In this document: positions 62,731-64,000 of the stretch, piece after piece | Layout of the letters: the number at the start of each line of letters is the position of its first letter | Numbering within the stretch: position 1 is the stretch's first letter | Origin: Arenicola marina | Lineage: Eukaryota; Annelida; Polychaeta; Arenicolidae | DNA length: 64,000 nt | Assembly: GCA_964019135.1 (NCBI GenBank) | Contig: OZ025257.1 | Span: 40,813,798 to 40,877,797, forward strand | Direction: 5' to 3' | Position numbers and translations under genes: made by a program | Notes under the pieces: model-generated | Database searches by the model: none | The model's input: only the letters and a program-made list of their open reading frames with translations | Told to the model about the DNA's origin: nothing

Positions 62731-63400
62731 TTAAAGCGGGTGGCCAACATAATTTAATCGCGATCTGCACCGAAAGTTTACATCTTAAAATTAAATTGGC
62801 GAGTGTTGACGCTTCGTTTCGGCCGACTGGTAAGGAGAAAAAATTAAGGCAACCCGCCCCCATCAATGTCGAGCAGCGCGCCATTTTGCCGGAGCAAGTG
62901 ACGCATATTGTGACTATTCATATGGCGCCGCCTTACGTTACAGCTCGCGGAGAGAAAGATCAGGGCCGTGATTTATAGATGAACAGCGGCAGTTCCAAGC
63001 CGTGCAGTAGCGCAAGATCTTGGCCTTTCACGGAAAAGTACCGTTCACACAAATTGATATACGTCTTGCGACGATTGAATCCGCAACATTGCCATGATTG
63101 GAGTTAGAATCGCAGCTATTTATACTAGCGATTATCATGCGCTCTTGTTTTGCTCACACAACAGGCGCAATTTCCGGTTTGAATAAATTAGAGTATCGCC
63201 TCCTGATTGGTCAATCGCGGACACGCCTCCAAAAAGGGCTGCCGCCTGGGTAGGCGACGAAATCATGCCTGGCGGTCATTTCTAAATGCTATGGTGAGCT
63301 ACAGATAGAACGAAAAATTCTGTAATTTGGAGGATAGGCAATTGAGTATTATATGAATCGGTAAGGCAGCGTTAGAGGCCAGGCTGGCGGTTCCCTTTAA
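62731..63400 (+). mobile_element. TTAA-flanked (piggyBac-type) MITE, long copy
   Basis: It starts TTAAAGCGGGTGGCC and ends GGCGGTTCCCTTTAA, with terminal TTAA as expected for piggyBac target sites. The terminal blocks match the inverted copy at 54201-54536. The internal 62800-63060 segment is unique to this copy and carries a short ORF without recognisable domain. Confidence 0.7.
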
Positions 63401-63814
63401 CACTAGACTCTAAGAGTTCTCAGTGTTTTGCCTCTCCGATTGATCGATTCTACAAGTTACTATTCCTCTCGGTTCAAAGTGTAAAACAATCTCGAACTCG
63501 ATATAAGTATAATAACAAGAGTATTAAAGAAAATTAGATATATAGTGACGTCGTTTGTTTTCAGATAACATTCCTCAATGTAAATTTTTTTTTATTAAAT
63601 TTATCTCGATTTTACAGGATAGTGTTCCTTAATATTAAGGAAACATATTTAAGAAATGACGAAGTCGACCTTTCGGGTGAGTAGAAAAACTATGAAATCT
63701 CACCGTGACAAATACCTCGCGCGTGCTGGTCAGGATATATGACGTCACTGGGCCCATTACCGCCTTACATTGTATCGACGAGAGTAATTACAAGGTGTCC
63801 ATTGAGTAATGACC

Positions 63815-63910
63815 AAGATGAAATGACGGGTCATCGATGCGGTAAGATCTGTCGGTCTCAGATAGGCTTACTTAGTCATAAGCGTACTTGCCACCAATCG
63901 TATTACTTCA
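63815..63910 (+). pseudogene. Possible C-terminal zinc-knuckle relic of a LINE
   Basis: The reading frame GHRCGKICRSQIGLLSHKRT followed by C resembles the Cys/His motif found at the C-terminus of many invertebrate RT polyproteins. Only this short piece is recognisable, so the call is weak. Confidence 0.3.
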
Positions 63911-64000
63911 ACCACAACAAAAGCTTCAAATCCATCGTCTAACACACACGGACGGGTGCCAATCAGGTAACGAGTACGTAAACAAACAGGTCTTCCTTTT

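Overview
This is eukaryotic (metazoan) nuclear DNA with large introns, dense tandem repeats, MITEs, tRNA-derived SINEs and LINE fragments. An amphioxus-like chordate is my best guess (about 0.6). The intron-less Toll-like receptor has the two-LRRCT layout, known in protostomes and also in amphioxus. I also recall, unverified, that minisatellites spanning 5' splice sites have been described in amphioxus. A mollusc or another invertebrate cannot be excluded from sequence alone.

Layout. 1-22883 (minus strand): CTNNBL1, an armadillo-repeat spliceosome (PRP19/CDC5L) factor. I rebuilt 15 exons with consistent phases; the last C-terminal exon(s) lie left of the window. Two very large minisatellites fill its introns (37-bp unit, over 4.9 kb; 34-bp unit, about 7.2 kb). 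22884-25306: divergent intergenic region with MITEs and a recent 285-bp tandem duplication. 25307-40784 (plus strand): MTBP, the Treslin/MDM2-binding replication-initiation factor, in 20 exons giving 848 codons plus stop. Its introns hold at least six short tandem arrays and two SINE copies. 40886-41460: a leucine/acidic repeat ORF and two poly(A) signals. 41470-47480: no gene seen, mostly decayed repeats. 47485-49725 (plus): a complete single-exon Toll-like receptor. 50079-54536: LINE fragments, a 22-bp array and a TTAA-flanked MITE. 54847-57510: a hAT-like MITE and a 107-bp array rich in poly-C. 58630-60955: a 167-bp satellite with no length variation over 12 steps. 61428-61627: 200-N assembly gap. 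61628-62340: RT fragment of a second LINE. 62731-63400: second copy of the TTAA-flanked MITE.

Main observation. Three independent minisatellites, in two unrelated genes, begin exactly at an exon's 5' splice site, and their repeat unit contains the exon end plus the donor. They are CTNNBL1 exon 15 (37 bp), CTNNBL1 exon 6 (34 bp, about 210 copies) and MTBP exon 9 (44 bp, about 28 copies). The true donor is therefore followed by tens to hundreds of decoy donors. In the intron-6 array most of the decoys are still consensus GTAAGT or GTGAGT. This looks like a recurrent mechanism that expands introns from their donor site.
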